Below, one piece after another: positions 45,147-53,638 of a DNA stretch of 64,000 bases. The position numbers and the translations under genes are program-made. The first letter of the stretch is position 1, and each line of letters begins with the position of its first letter. The notes beneath the pieces were generated by a model. That model did no database searches and was not told the DNA's origin. It saw only the letters and a list, made by a program, of their open reading frames with translations. Origin of the DNA: Solirubrobacter pauli (GTDB lineage Bacteria; Actinomycetota; Thermoleophilia; Solirubrobacterales; Solirubrobacteraceae); assembly GCF_003633755.1 (NCBI RefSeq), contig NZ_RBIL01000001.1:124001-188000 (forward strand). The letters run 5' to 3'.

Positions 45147-46346
45147 TCAGGCCGCGACGGCGGCGCGGCGCGCGGCCACGGCCGCGTCCAGCGCCGCGGT
45201 CGACCAGTCCGCGCGGTCCGCGTGCACGCCCTCGGCGCTCACGCGCACGACCCAGCGGTCGCGGTTCGGGTCGAGCCAGAGCAGCAGGTGGCCGTCGGGG
45301 CCGTGCAGCGCGGCGACGGCACGGCCGCGCACCGGGCAGTCGAAGCGGCGCTGGGCGACGCGCGGGTCCTCGACGACGAGGCCGCGCGAGGTCGCGTAGC
45401 CCGTGACGAAGGCCTCGAGGCCCCACGGCCGGGCGTGGGCGTCGCGCTGGTCGTCGCTCAGCTCGCGGCCGAGGCCGACCGCCGCACGGGCGATGCGCCA
45501 CAGCGCCCACACCGCGAAGGCCGCCGAGAAGACGCCGCCGGCGGCGAAGCCGGTGGCCACGCCCGCCACGAGCAGGGTCGCGACGACGAGCGTGGCGATC
45601 AGGAAGAACAGCGCGCCCGCGACGAGGCCGAACCTGCGAGCGCCGCCGCGGACGATGCGTGCGTAGGCGGCGACCGCGGTGTCGAAGTCGGCGGGCGGCG
45701 CGTCCCAGCGCACCTGCGCGGCGCCCCACGCGGTCCAGCGGCGCCGCTCGCTGTCGGCGAGCGGCGCGACCGGCGCGTGGACGTCGAGCCCGGGCTCGCG
45801 GGCGACCACCATGGCGATCGCGTCCGCGAACGCCGAGGCCGCCCGGCACAGCATGTCGAGTCGCGCCGGGTCGGTCACACGGCCTTCCATGTACGCGCAC
45901 ACGACGCCGAACTCGACCTCGATGCTCACACCCTTCGGCGGCAGGAAGGTGAACGCGTCCGGTGCCTTCGGCTCGGCCGGGATCGCGTCGGCGCGCCCTC
46001 GCCGGAGATCGAGCGTGGCGCCGACGCTGACCGGCTGCGCGTGACCGAACCAGGCCTGTCCGAGCACGCGGTTGGCGACCGGCAACTCCGCATAGACGAC
46101 CGTGTCCGTCCACTCGGACCAGTCGTAGCCCTCGCCCGGTCCCTGGCCGAGATGCGAGTGATGGGCGAGGACGCCGACGAGCCCGCCCTCGAGCACGCCT
46201 TCGCGCAGGATCGTCGACTCGCGCTCCGGCCGCTTGCGCAGGTTGCCGAACGTCCGGATGCTGCCCGGGCTCGCCTCCAGGGCGCGCTGGGTGCCGATGC
46301 CGAGCCCGCGGCGCAGCAGCGGTGTGTTGGGCGGAAGCGCGTTCAT
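45147..46346 (-). CDS. Membrane protein of unknown function
   Basis: 399 aa, ATG start. The first ~240 residues are soluble and contain no recognised domain (SIRTFGNLRKRPERESTI; HHSHLGQGPGEGYDWSEWTD). Two hydrophobic segments follow (LVAGALFFLIATLVVATLLVAGV and FAAGGVFSAAFAVWALWRI). The last ~110 residues are soluble again (GLEAFVTGYATSRGLVVEDP). No signal peptide, so the soluble domains probably face the cytoplasm. The gene stands between the sigma gene and the two-component system and is separated from both. No family was recognised. Confidence 0.6.
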   Translation of the reverse strand: MNALPPNTPLLRRGLGIGTQRALEASPGSIRTFGNLRKRPERESTILREGVLEGGLVGVLAHHSHLGQGPGEGYDWSEWTDTVVYAELPVANRVLGQAWFGHAQPVSVGATLDLRRGRADAIPAEPKAPDAFTFLPPKGVSIEVEFGVVCAYMEGRVTDPARLDMLCRAASAFADAIAMVVAREPGLDVHAPVAPLADSERRRWTAWGAAQVRWDAPPADFDTAVAAYARIVRGGARRFGLVAGALFFLIATLVVATLLVAGVATGFAAGGVFSAAFAVWALWRIARAAVGLGRELSDDQRDAHARPWGLEAFVTGYATSRGLVVEDPRVAQRRFDCPVRGRAVAALHGPDGHLLLWLDPNRDRWVVRVSAEGVHADRADWSTAALDAAVAARRAAVAA

Positions 46347-46446
46347 GCCCCAACCGTGCCGGACGTGACCACGGGGGCCAATGCGCCTAGCCCGCCGCCC
46401 GCCTGGCGGACAACCGCCGCGGCGGTGCGGCGAACGCCCGTAACGC

Positions 46447-47091
46447 CTACGTCTTCAGGTACGCGAGGACCGCCAGCACGCGCCGGTGGTCCTCGTCGGT
46501 CACCGGCAGCGCGAGCTTGGTGAAGATCGCCGTCACGTGCCGCTCGACGGCCCGCTCGGACATGAAGAGCGCCTTCGAGATCGCCCGGTTGGTCTTGCCC
46601 TCGGCCATCATCGACAGCACCTCGGTCTCGCGGTCGTTGAGCGCGTCGACCGGGCTGCCGTTGCCGCGGTTGCCGAGCATGTGCGCAACGACCTCGGGGT
46701 CGAGCACGGAGCCGCCGCCGGCCACCTGGCGGATCGCGTCGGTGAAGCGCTCGACCTCGGCCACGCGGTCCTTGAGCAGGTAGCCCACGCCCGCGGCCCC
46801 CTGCTCGAGCAGCGCGGAGACGTAGCGCTCCTCGACGTACTGGGACAGCATCAGCACGCCGATCTTGGGCAGCTCGGCACGGATCGTGGCCGCGGCCTGC
46901 AGCCCTTCGTCGAGATGGTTCGGTGGCATCCGGATGTCCACGACCGCGACGTCCGGGTGCTCGCGCCGCACGAGCTCGAGCAGCTCCTCGGCGTCGCCGC
47001 ACTCGCCGACCACGTCGAACCCGGCGTCCTCGAGCAGCCGGATCGCTCCGCGCCGCAGCAGCACGGAGTCCTCCGCGATCACGATCCGCAC
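46447..47091 (-). CDS. NarL/LuxR-family response regulator
   Basis: 214 aa from a GTG inside the end of the kinase gene (13-base overlap). The receiver domain has IAEDS acidic residues, the phosphorylation site D52 in VVDIRMPP, and a lysine in GYLLKDRV. The C-terminal LuxR helix-turn-helix is LNDRETEVLSMMAEGKTNRA with ISKALFMSERAVERHVTAIF. It is the output of the kinase encoded just upstream and activates or represses genes not identifiable here. Confidence 0.95.
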   Translation of the reverse strand: MRIVIAEDSVLLRRGAIRLLEDAGFDVVGECGDAEELLELVRREHPDVAVVDIRMPPNHLDEGLQAAATIRAELPKIGVLMLSQYVEERYVSALLEQGAAGVGYLLKDRVAEVERFTDAIRQVAGGGSVLDPEVVAHMLGNRGNGSPVDALNDRETEVLSMMAEGKTNRAISKALFMSERAVERHVTAIFTKLALPVTDEDHRRVLAVLAYLKT

Positions 47092-48095
47092 GGCAACTCC
47101 GCTCGCAGCAACGTCCCCACACCTTCCGGGCTCTCGACGAACAACGTCCCTCCAATTGCACTCACGCGGTCGAGCAGCCCTCGCAGGCCGCTGCCGCCGT
47201 CCATGGTCGCGCCGCCGCGGCCGTCGTCGCGCACCTCGACGTGCAGGACGCCGCCGACGTGCTCGACACCCACCTCGGCCTGCGTCGCCTCCGCGTAGCG
47301 CGCGACGTTCGTCAGCGCCTCGGCGACGACGAAGTACGCGGTGATCTCGACCGTCGGGTCCAGCCGCTCCTCGGGCGCGGCGACGATCGTCACCGGCACG
47401 GCCGCGCGCTTGGCCAGGCTGACGAGCGCCGGCTGCAGGCCACCTTCGGTCAGCACCGCCGGATGCAACCCGCGGGCGAGCTCGCGCAGCTCATCCGTCG
47501 CGGTCGCCAGGTCGCCGATCGCCTCGTCCAGCAGCTCCGCCACGAACTCGGGGTCGTCGAACAGCTTGCGCCGCGCGAGCCGCAACGTCATCGCGAGCCC
47601 GACGAGGTGCTGCTGCGCGCCGTCGTGCAGGTCGCGCTCGAGCCGGCGGCGCGCGTCGTCGGCCGCGGTCACGATGCGCACCCGGGACGCGTGCAGCTCG
47701 GCCTCGGCCGTGTGGCGCTCGGTGATGTCGCGCAGGTAGCCGACGAACAGCGGGGCGCCCGGCTGAAGCGTCCGCGTGATCGTCAGCTCGCACGGGAACT
47801 CGGTGCCGTCCCGGCGCATCGCGGTGATCTCGACACGCCGGTCGAGCACCACCGGCGCCCCGCCCGCGAGGTAGCGGGCGAGCCCCGCGCGGTGGCGCTC
47901 ACGCAGCGACGGCGGGACGATCAGGTCGGCCATGTCCTGCCCCGCGGCTTCCGCCGCGCTCCAGCCGAACGTGCGCTCGGCGGCGGGGTTCCACTCCACG
48001 ACGCGACCCTCGTGGTCCATCGTGACCACGCAGTCCAGCGCGGAGAGCAGCAGCGCGCGGTAGCGCTCGGGGAGGTCGGCGTCGATCGTCGTCAT
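47079..48095 (-). CDS. PAS-domain sensor histidine kinase (NarX/DesK type)
   Basis: 338 aa, ATG start. A PAS domain fills residues 10-125 (LDCVVTMDHEGRVVEWNPAA; FVGYLRDITER), followed by a HisKA_3 dimerisation helix with the phospho-accepting H157 in LERDLHDGAQQHLVGLAMTL. The HATPase domain has N-box VVAEALTNVARYAEA and G-box DDGRGGA and GSGLRGLLDRV. No membrane segment, so it senses a cytoplasmic cue or redox state. Its partner is the overlapping NarL-type regulator; a single-domain receiver gene precedes it by 35 bp. Confidence 0.94.
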   Translation of the reverse strand: MTTIDADLPERYRALLLSALDCVVTMDHEGRVVEWNPAAERTFGWSAAEAAGQDMADLIVPPSLRERHRAGLARYLAGGAPVVLDRRVEITAMRRDGTEFPCELTITRTLQPGAPLFVGYLRDITERHTAEAELHASRVRIVTAADDARRRLERDLHDGAQQHLVGLAMTLRLARRKLFDDPEFVAELLDEAIGDLATATDELRELARGLHPAVLTEGGLQPALVSLAKRAAVPVTIVAAPEERLDPTVEITAYFVVAEALTNVARYAEATQAEVGVEHVGGVLHVEVRDDGRGGATMDGGSGLRGLLDRVSAIGGTLFVESPEGVGTLLRAELPCGS

Positions 48096-48130
48096 GCGGG
48101 CGGCGCGCGAGACTACCCGGACGAGCGGCG

Positions 48131-48484
48131 TTAGGGAAGGAGCTCCTCGATCGCGGCGCCCGACAGCTCCGACTTGCTCACGAAGCCACAGGCCCCGGAA
48201 CGCCGCGCGCGGGCGTCGTAGCCGTCGTCGTCGCGGGTGGACGTGATGACCACCGCCGGCGACGCGTCGCGGGCCGCGATCGCCTCCGCGACCTCGAAGC
48301 CGGTGGTATCCGGCAGCTGCAAGTCGAGCAAGACGACGTCCGGCGCGAGCCGCTGCGCGGCGTCCACGCCCGAGGCGCCGTCGGCCGCCTCGCCCACGAC
48401 CTCGAAGCCCTCGGCCTCCAGCATCCGCTTCGCCCGCGAGCGAAACGCCGTGTGGTCGTCGACGATGAGGACCCTGGTTGCCAT
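48131..48484 (-). CDS. Single-domain (CheY-like) response regulator
   Basis: 117 aa. Only a receiver domain is present: VLIVDDHTAF with acidic pair, VVLLDLQLPDTTGFEV with the phospho-accepting D54, VVITSTRDDD, and the lysine in GFVSKSELSG. No DNA-binding domain follows. It is the first gene of the unit, so it may act as a phosphate sink or relay for the PAS kinase encoded next. A promoter -10 (CATAAT) lies eight bases before its ATG, suggesting a leaderless message. Confidence 0.93.
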   Translation of the reverse strand: MATRVLIVDDHTAFRSRAKRMLEAEGFEVVGEAADGASGVDAAQRLAPDVVLLDLQLPDTTGFEVAEAIAARDASPAVVITSTRDDDGYDARARRSGACGFVSKSELSGAAIEELLP

Positions 48485-48492
48485 CGCTGCTC

Positions 48493-48498
48493 ATTATG
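48493..48498 (-). promoter_or_regulatory. -10 element of the two-component operon
   Basis: CATAAT on the minus strand, five of six matches to the actinobacterial vegetative consensus, ends nine bases before the ATG at 48484. No clear -35 is seen 17 bases upstream. The predicted start lies one or two bases before the start codon. Confidence 0.5.
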
Positions 48499-48530
48499 GC
48501 TCCGGAGCGCTGTCGGTTTTCCGCCAATTT

Positions 48531-49376
48531 TCAGCGGACCCCGTCGGCGACGTGCGGGGCGCCCGCGGCGTCGAGCCAGTAGGTGTACGGATCCGGCCAC
48601 GTCACGGACGCGGGTTCGAGGCGGCTGGGGTCGGCGGCCGGCTCGGCCGGCGCCACGCGGGTCCGCCCGTTCACGCACAGCCACGTCTTCCCGCCGGCGC
48701 GCGTGTAGATGAAGCGGCCGTCGTGCAGCAGCAGGCGCGCGCCCGGACGCGGCTTGCAGCGGCCGATCGTCCGCGCCCGCGGTGGGGTGCGCGACGCCTC
48801 GGGACGCGGCAGCGGCACGGTCGCGGTCTGCGCCACGCCCTTGACGTCCTGCCAGTACACGCGGTTGCCGGCCGCGGCCAAGCCGAACGCCGTCGGCTTG
48901 CCGCCCAGCAGGTCGACGTCGCCGTCCGGGCGCAGCGCGAGGACGCCATCCTTGCCCGCCACGATGATCGCGCCGGCGAGCCCGACCGCCTCGTACGCGG
49001 GACCGTCCTCGTCCTCGATCGTGACCGTCACGCGCTTGGCCGTGACGATGTCGGTGAACCAGTACTCGCTGTGGTCGGCCGACTCCGCGGCGGAGGTGCT
49101 CTGCACCACCCACACCCAGCGGCCGCCCAGCACGTCGATGACGGTGCCGTCCTCGTACGTGCCCATGCCGTCGGTGTAGTCCCAGCCGACCTGCCGAGGG
49201 CTGAGCGCGCCGCCGCGCCGACAGGCCAGCAGGCGGTCCTTGGACGTGTAGATCTGCACCTCCGGCGTCTCGTAGACGGCCTTGGCCTGAGGCACGCCGC
49301 AGGCCTTCGCGCTCGCGCTGCCGGGCACGGCGATGAGGATCAGCGCGGTGAAGAGCGCGACGAGAAGCAGGCGCAT
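48531..49376 (-). CDS. Secreted protein, possibly propeller-like, unknown function
   Basis: 281 aa with a signal peptide (LLLVALFTALILIAVPGSASA). Four cysteines (KACGVP, LLACRRGG, GRCKPR, WLCVNG) and short repeats such as LALRPDGDVDLLGGKP and ARLLLHDGRFIYTRAGG suggest a small beta-propeller with disulfides. The opening (ACGVPQAKAVYETPEVQIYT then LLACRRGG) faintly resembles the tandem paralogues at 20440-22657, but the likeness is too weak to claim homology. It ends four bases after... the next gene on the same strand stops at 49380, so the two genes are almost contiguous and probably cotranscribed. Confidence 0.65.
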   Translation of the reverse strand: MRLLLVALFTALILIAVPGSASAKACGVPQAKAVYETPEVQIYTSKDRLLACRRGGALSPRQVGWDYTDGMGTYEDGTVIDVLGGRWVWVVQSTSAAESADHSEYWFTDIVTAKRVTVTIEDEDGPAYEAVGLAGAIIVAGKDGVLALRPDGDVDLLGGKPTAFGLAAAGNRVYWQDVKGVAQTATVPLPRPEASRTPPRARTIGRCKPRPGARLLLHDGRFIYTRAGGKTWLCVNGRTRVAPAEPAADPSRLEPASVTWPDPYTYWLDAAGAPHVADGVR

Positions 49377-49379
49377 GGC

Positions 49380-51257
49380 TCAGACCCCCGCCCGCGACGC
49401 CGAGGCGCCGCCGTTGGCGGAGCCGCCGCCGTAGCCGCCGGGGCCGGCGCTGAGCGTGCTGGCGGTGACGTTCACCTTGCCGCCCGTGCCGAAAAGCGCG
49501 TAGCTCGGACCGCCGGCGCCACCGCCGCCGCGGCCGCCCTTGCCGCCCCAGCCGCCCGTGCCACCGGCGCCGCCCGCGCCGACCTCCTCGAGGCAGGCGG
49601 TCGCACCGGGGCCGCCCGCTCCGCCCGCCGCGCCCATGCCGCCGTTGCCGCCGATCCCGCCGTTGCCGCCGGCGGCCGCGGTGATGGTCGACTGGACGAC
49701 CTCGAGGCCGTGCGAGCCGACGGCGAAGATGCCGATCGAGCCGCCGCCGCCCTTGCCGCCGCGGCCGCCTTCGCCACCGTGGCCGCCCTCGCCGCCACCG
49801 CCGCCGCCGTTCCCACCGCCCGAGTAGCCCCAGACCGGCTGGCCGCCGCCTCCGCCGCCGCCCGCGCCGCCGGAGCCGGACGTCCCGTCGCCGGCCTGGG
49901 TGCCGTCGGCGGGGCGCCAGAGGCCGTCGACGATGGCGCCGCCCGCGCCGTCGGTGCCGTTGCCGCCCGTGTCACCGATCAGGCCGCCGATGCCGGGGCT
50001 GCCCGCCTTGCCGGGGTCGGCGGTCGCGCCGCCGTCGCCGCCGACGACGCCGCGGGAGCCCGGCAGCCCGCTCTTGCCGCTCAGGTTCAGGGAGCCGATC
50101 CCGCCGGAGCCACCGGCCCCGCCGAACGCGCCCCAGGCCGGTCCGCCGCCCGCGCCGCCGGCGCCGCCGGCGTTCCCGTCGCAGCTGCCCGCCTTGCCCG
50201 GCTGGCCGGGCTGCCCCGGCGCACCGGCGGCGCCGTTGGCCCCGGACGCACCGGCGCCGCCCTTGCCCGGGAGGATCGTCACGCGCTCGAGCCGCAGCCG
50301 CGAGGCCTCGATCGCCTGCAGCCCGTACGCCGTACCGCCGTTGAACGCGTTGGGCGACTTGATGGTGAGCTGCTGCACGGTCGTCGGCGTGAGGATGTTC
50401 TCCGCCCGCGCGCCGACGGCGTTGCCGCCCGCCTGGTTGATGCCCTCGGACGCGGAGACGAGGTCGGCGCGGCGCTGCCAGGTGACCGGGTCGTAGCCGC
50501 CGTAGAGGTTGATGCCGTCGTAGATGACCATCCCGTACGCGTAGGAGCCGGCGGCGATCAGCACCGCGGTGCGGCCCTTGGCCTTGGCCACGGACTCACC
50601 ACCCGCGATCGTCCGCAGCGGCGCGGCCATCGTGCCCGGGTTGGTGTCGCTGCCGTTGGGCGAGACGAAGATGGAGGTGGCCGCGGTGCCGTCGATGCCG
50701 TCGCAGTCGCTGTCGGCGTAGCCGAGGTCGGGCACGTCGACCGCCGCGCACTTGCCGTTCGCGGGGACCGGGGCCGGCAGCGCGTCGCTCGGCGCGGGCG
50801 CGGGCGCGGGGGCCGGGGCCGGGGTGGGCGCAGACGCAGGCGCCGTGACGGTCAGGCGCACGACACGGCAGTTGTTGGCCTCCTTGGCCTCGCGGACCGC
50901 GCGCAGGTCGTCGGCGCACGCGAGCACCATGCCACCGGACGCGGGGACCTTGACCTTGACGCGGACGGCGACCGACTTCCCCCGTGCCAGCGCCCGCGCG
51001 GTCGCACGAGCGAGCACGGTGTCGCGGCGGTCGCGCCTGGCGTCCTTGGAGAGCACGAGCCGCACGGTCGAGCGCCCGGCCTTCGCCCGCCCGCCGTTGC
51101 GGACCGTCGTCTTCACCGTCACCGTCGTGCCGGGCGCGGCGGTCACCGCGGCCGGCGAGAGCGCGGCGACGCGCAGGTCGGGACGCGTCGCGGCGTCGGC
51201 GGCGGACGGGAGCAGCGCGAGCAGAGCCAGGGCGAATGTCGGGGAGGTCACCTTCAT
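49380..51257 (-). CDS. Secreted Gly-rich protein with CARDB and DUF1565-like domains
   Basis: 625 aa from ATG 51257, with a signal peptide (FALALLALLPSAADA). Residues about 25-140 form a CARDB-type beta domain (RPDLRVAALSPAAVTAAPGT). A Pro-Ala linker follows, then a DUF1565/parallel-beta-helix-like stretch (IFVSPNGSDTNPGTMAAPLR). The remaining ~330 residues are Gly-Ala rich (GGAGGAGG and GGDGG types), similar in look to mycobacterial PE_PGRS proteins but without a PE domain. Likely a surface or matrix protein. Gly-rich repeats give no enzymatic hint. Confidence 0.75.
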   Translation of the reverse strand: MKVTSPTFALALLALLPSAADAATRPDLRVAALSPAAVTAAPGTTVTVKTTVRNGGRAKAGRSTVRLVLSKDARRDRRDTVLARATARALARGKSVAVRVKVKVPASGGMVLACADDLRAVREAKEANNCRVVRLTVTAPASAPTPAPAPAPAPAPSDALPAPVPANGKCAAVDVPDLGYADSDCDGIDGTAATSIFVSPNGSDTNPGTMAAPLRTIAGGESVAKAKGRTAVLIAAGSYAYGMVIYDGINLYGGYDPVTWQRRADLVSASEGINQAGGNAVGARAENILTPTTVQQLTIKSPNAFNGGTAYGLQAIEASRLRLERVTILPGKGGAGASGANGAAGAPGQPGQPGKAGSCDGNAGGAGGAGGGPAWGAFGGAGGSGGIGSLNLSGKSGLPGSRGVVGGDGGATADPGKAGSPGIGGLIGDTGGNGTDGAGGAIVDGLWRPADGTQAGDGTSGSGGAGGGGGGGQPVWGYSGGGNGGGGGGEGGHGGEGGRGGKGGGGSIGIFAVGSHGLEVVQSTITAAAGGNGGIGGNGGMGAAGGAGGPGATACLEEVGAGGAGGTGGWGGKGGRGGGGAGGPSYALFGTGGKVNVTASTLSAGPGGYGGGSANGGASASRAGV

Positions 51258-51380
51258 GGTCCGGCACTCTCCCAACGCGCCCGCGTCGCTCCCATGGGCT
51301 CAAACCGGCGACGGCACGGCGAGCCTCCGCCAGCGCGTGGCGGCTATCCGCCACGCGCACGGGAGTTCTCCCGAGCTCGC

Positions 51381-51923
51381 TCAGCAGCTGACCACGGCGT
51401 CGAAGGCGGCCTCCGACGGCACCTCGCTCCCGTCGGCGCGCTGCTCGTAGGTGAACACCTGGAAGCCGTTCGCGCCGCGGGCGTAGTTGACGTACGCGCG
51501 CATGTTCAGGTGGCTGTTGTGGCCCGGGGACGTGGTGAACCGCAGCCGCGGGGTCACGGTGAACCCGCACGTGTCGAGCCCGTTCGGCCCGAGGTCGGAG
51601 CTCGAGAAGAACAGGTCGTACCGGTTGCTGCCGGGAACGTGCCCGGGCTGGCCGCCCATGTCCCCGGTGTTCAGGCTGCCGTTGGCGTTGACGCTGTAGC
51701 GCAGCGTCGGGTTCGCCTCGTCGCGCTGCGAGACCCCGCGGTCCTGGATCGCGCGCTGGTCGACCGAGGCGTCGGCCAGCTTGGGCTCGGTGATCACCAG
51801 GTTCTTGATCTGGTCGGGGCTCGTGATGATCTCGTCGCCGGCGGCGACGGCGGTGCCGCCGGTCGCGGCGATCAGCGCGACCGTGGCGATCAGGGTGGAC
51901 GGCGAAAGACGGGGCTTGCGCAT
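51381..51923 (-). CDS. Small secreted protein with actinobacterial GGTAVAA-type N-terminus
   Basis: 180 aa, ATG start. The N-terminus LSPSTLIATVALIAATGGTA VAAGDEI, with the following IITSPDQIKNLVITEPKLAD, is a signal/anchor module seen in many secreted actinobacterial proteins where hydrophobic residues end in GGT-x-x-A. The mature domain is beta-type (YSVNANGSLNTGDMGG; RFTTSPGHNSHLNMRAYVNY) and ends in a single cysteine pair. Function unknown. It is divergent from the orphan permease across a palindrome. Confidence 0.65.
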   Translation of the reverse strand: MRKPRLSPSTLIATVALIAATGGTAVAAGDEIITSPDQIKNLVITEPKLADASVDQRAIQDRGVSQRDEANPTLRYSVNANGSLNTGDMGGQPGHVPGSNRYDLFFSSSDLGPNGLDTCGFTVTPRLRFTTSPGHNSHLNMRAYVNYARGANGFQVFTYEQRADGSEVPSEAAFDAVVSC

Positions 51924-51997
51924 GGAGTGCCTCCAGGGCGTTCGGGATGGCGGTTAGCCTTGTCCCCCGCTGAGACGCCGCCGCCCGGGCACGCTTC

Positions 51998-52013
51998 CGA
52001 GGGGTTCCCCTCG
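51998..52013. promoter_or_regulatory. Palindrome between divergent genes
   Basis: CGAGGGG, TT, CCCCTCG in the 155-bp gap between the 51381-51923 secreted gene (minus) and the OppB-like permease gene (plus). Sixteen bases and symmetric, so it could bind a dimeric regulator of both genes; a short hairpin is the alternative. Confidence 0.45.
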
Positions 52014-52078
52014 CCGACCCCTGTCCGGGCATGAGCCGCGCCTGAGACACATCCGGACGCGACCGTACATAAGACCTC

Positions 52079-53041
52079 GTGTACCACCTCCTCGCACGCC
52101 GGCTGCCGGCGCTGGTCCTGACCGCGATCATCTCGATCTCGATCGGCCACGTGCTGTTCACGTCGCACACCGGGGTGGACCAGATGACCTTCGGCGCGGC
52201 GATCGTGGACACGCCCGGGCACCTGCTGGACATCGCCCGCGGCGAGCTGGGGGTCACCAACGGCGAGGGCTGCAACCCGGGACGCAAGCGCAAGGCGGAC
52301 CCGGTGATGCTGTGCACCGGCTGGGGCACGGGGACGGTCGCGGCGATGATGCGCGCCCGCGTCCCGGTCGACCTGCAGCTGATCATCGGCGGCGTGCTGC
52401 TGGGCACGCTGCTCGGCGTGGCCGCCGGGCGCTGGTGCGCGATGTACCCACGGACGCGGATCACGCGCGCGCTGCACGTGACGATCGCGTTCCTGCTCTC
52501 GTGCCCGCCGTACTTCCTCGCGTTCGCGGTCCTCGTCTTCTTCTCGTGGAACAGCGGCACCTACAAGCTCCCGTTCGTCTCCGGGCAGGGCGACTACCGG
52601 CCGTTCGGCGAGGACCCCGCGGCGTTCCTGAAGGCGATGTGGGTGCCGTGGCTGTGCTGCGCGCTGCCGATGGCCGCGTTCGTCTCGCGGATCGCGGAGG
52701 CGAGCCTGAGCGAGGCGCTGCACGAGGACTTCATCCGCACCGCACGCGCCAAGGGCGTCGGCGAGCGCAACGTGCTCAACCGCCACGCGCTGCCGTTCTC
52801 CTCGCCGCCGATCGCGGGCCTGATCGGCGTGAACGTCTCGACCATGCTGATCACCGCCGCCGCGATCGAGTACGGCTTCGGGATCCCCGGCATGTTCGTG
52901 ACGATCCGCGGCGCGATCTACAGCCGCGACGTGCCGGTGCTCGAGGCGCTGATCCTGGAGGGCGTGATCCTCATCGTGATCGCCAACTTCCTCGTCGACG
53001 CGTTCCAGACCCGGTTGGACCCGCGCATCCGGCACGGGTGA
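52079..53041 (+). CDS. OppB/DppB-like ABC permease, apparently orphan
   Basis: 320 aa from GTG 52079. It has the N-terminal segment LPALVLTAIISISIGHVLF, a periplasmic loop with two cysteines (GEGCNPGRKR, VMLCTGWG) and five further membrane segments. The EAA-type coupling motif is EDFIRTARAKGVGERNVLNRHAL and the end is DAFQTRLDPRIR, both typical of peptide/nickel permeases. No OppC, ATPase or binding-protein gene adjoins it: neighbours are a secreted protein and a TetR gene. It probably works with subunits encoded elsewhere or is a relic. Confidence 0.88.
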   Translation: MYHLLARRLPALVLTAIISISIGHVLFTSHTGVDQMTFGAAIVDTPGHLLDIARGELGVTNGEGCNPGRKRKADPVMLCTGWGTGTVAAMMRARVPVDLQLIIGGVLLGTLLGVAAGRWCAMYPRTRITRALHVTIAFLLSCPPYFLAFAVLVFFSWNSGTYKLPFVSGQGDYRPFGEDPAAFLKAMWVPWLCCALPMAAFVSRIAEASLSEALHEDFIRTARAKGVGERNVLNRHALPFSSPPIAGLIGVNVSTMLITAAAIEYGFGIPGMFVTIRGAIYSRDVPVLEALILEGVILIVIANFLVDAFQTRLDPRIRHG

Positions 53042-53045
53042 GCCG

Positions 53046-53576
53046 TCAGCCGGTGAGCAGGGCGTGCAGGAGCTCCAGCCGCGCCTGCGCGTGGCTCGGT
53101 CGCAGGCGCCCGCCGGCCTGCAGCGTGGCCAGGCCGTGCAGCGCCGACCACGCCACCTCCGCCCGCGTGCCGTCCGCGTCCGGGAACACCACCTGCACGC
53201 CGGCGAACGCCCGCCGCAGCGGCTCCGGCGTGTCGTCGGCGGCGAACCGCAGCCCCGAGGGCAGCGAGAACATCGCCTCGTACAGCCGCGGGTGCGCGGC
53301 CGCGAAGTCCAGGTAGGCGCGCATCCGCGCGCGCGGCGCCGGCTCCACCGCCGCGAGTGCTGCGGCCAGGTCGCGGAAGCCGCTGACCGCCACGGCGTCG
53401 ATCAGCGCCTGGCGGCCGGCGAACGCCGTGTAGAGCACGGGCTGCGTGGCGCCGACGAGCGAGGCGAGGCGGCGCATGGTGACCGCGGCCCAGCCCTCGT
53501 CCTCGGCGAGCACGCGGGCGGCACGGATCACCTCGTCGCGTCGGTGGTCGAGGTCCGGAGCGGGTCGGGGCGACAT
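53046..53576 (-). CDS. TetR-family transcriptional regulator
   Basis: 176 aa from ATG 53576; a GTG two codons earlier (53582) is equally possible. The helix-turn-helix is VIRAARVLAEDEGWAAVTMR with RLASLVGATQPVLYTAFAGR. The C-terminal part contains AWSALHGLATLQAGG, the WHG-like motif of this TetR subgroup. It is divergent from the DUF4267 gene, with both -10 elements inside one palindrome, which fits repression of that gene and itself. Confidence 0.92.
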   Translation of the reverse strand: MSPRPAPDLDHRRDEVIRAARVLAEDEGWAAVTMRRLASLVGATQPVLYTAFAGRQALIDAVAVSGFRDLAAALAAVEPAPRARMRAYLDFAAAHPRLYEAMFSLPSGLRFAADDTPEPLRRAFAGVQVVFPDADGTRAEVAWSALHGLATLQAGGRLRPSHAQARLELLHALLTG

Positions 53577-53595
53577 CGCCACGTAGTCTAACGCT

Positions 53596-53605
53596 GTTAT
53601 ATAAC
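53596..53605. promoter_or_regulatory. Shared divergent -10 palindrome, TetR/DUF4267
   Basis: GTTATATAAC is a perfect 10-bp palindrome, so TATAAC reads as a five-of-six -10 on both strands. It is the most AT-rich stretch of a 62-bp divergent gap and is flanked by ACGCT on one side and ACGCT again at 53607-53611. A single repressor dimer here would block both promoters. No clear -35 boxes are visible. Confidence 0.55.
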
Positions 53606-53638
53606 GACGCTAGGACTCGGACGAAAGGACCGCTCGCC

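Noticed and set aside
46413-46426. Palindrome ACCGCCGCGGCGGT between the response regulator and the unknown membrane protein gene
   Set aside because: Low-complexity GC sequence with no loop and no promoter near it; chance is likely in this composition.
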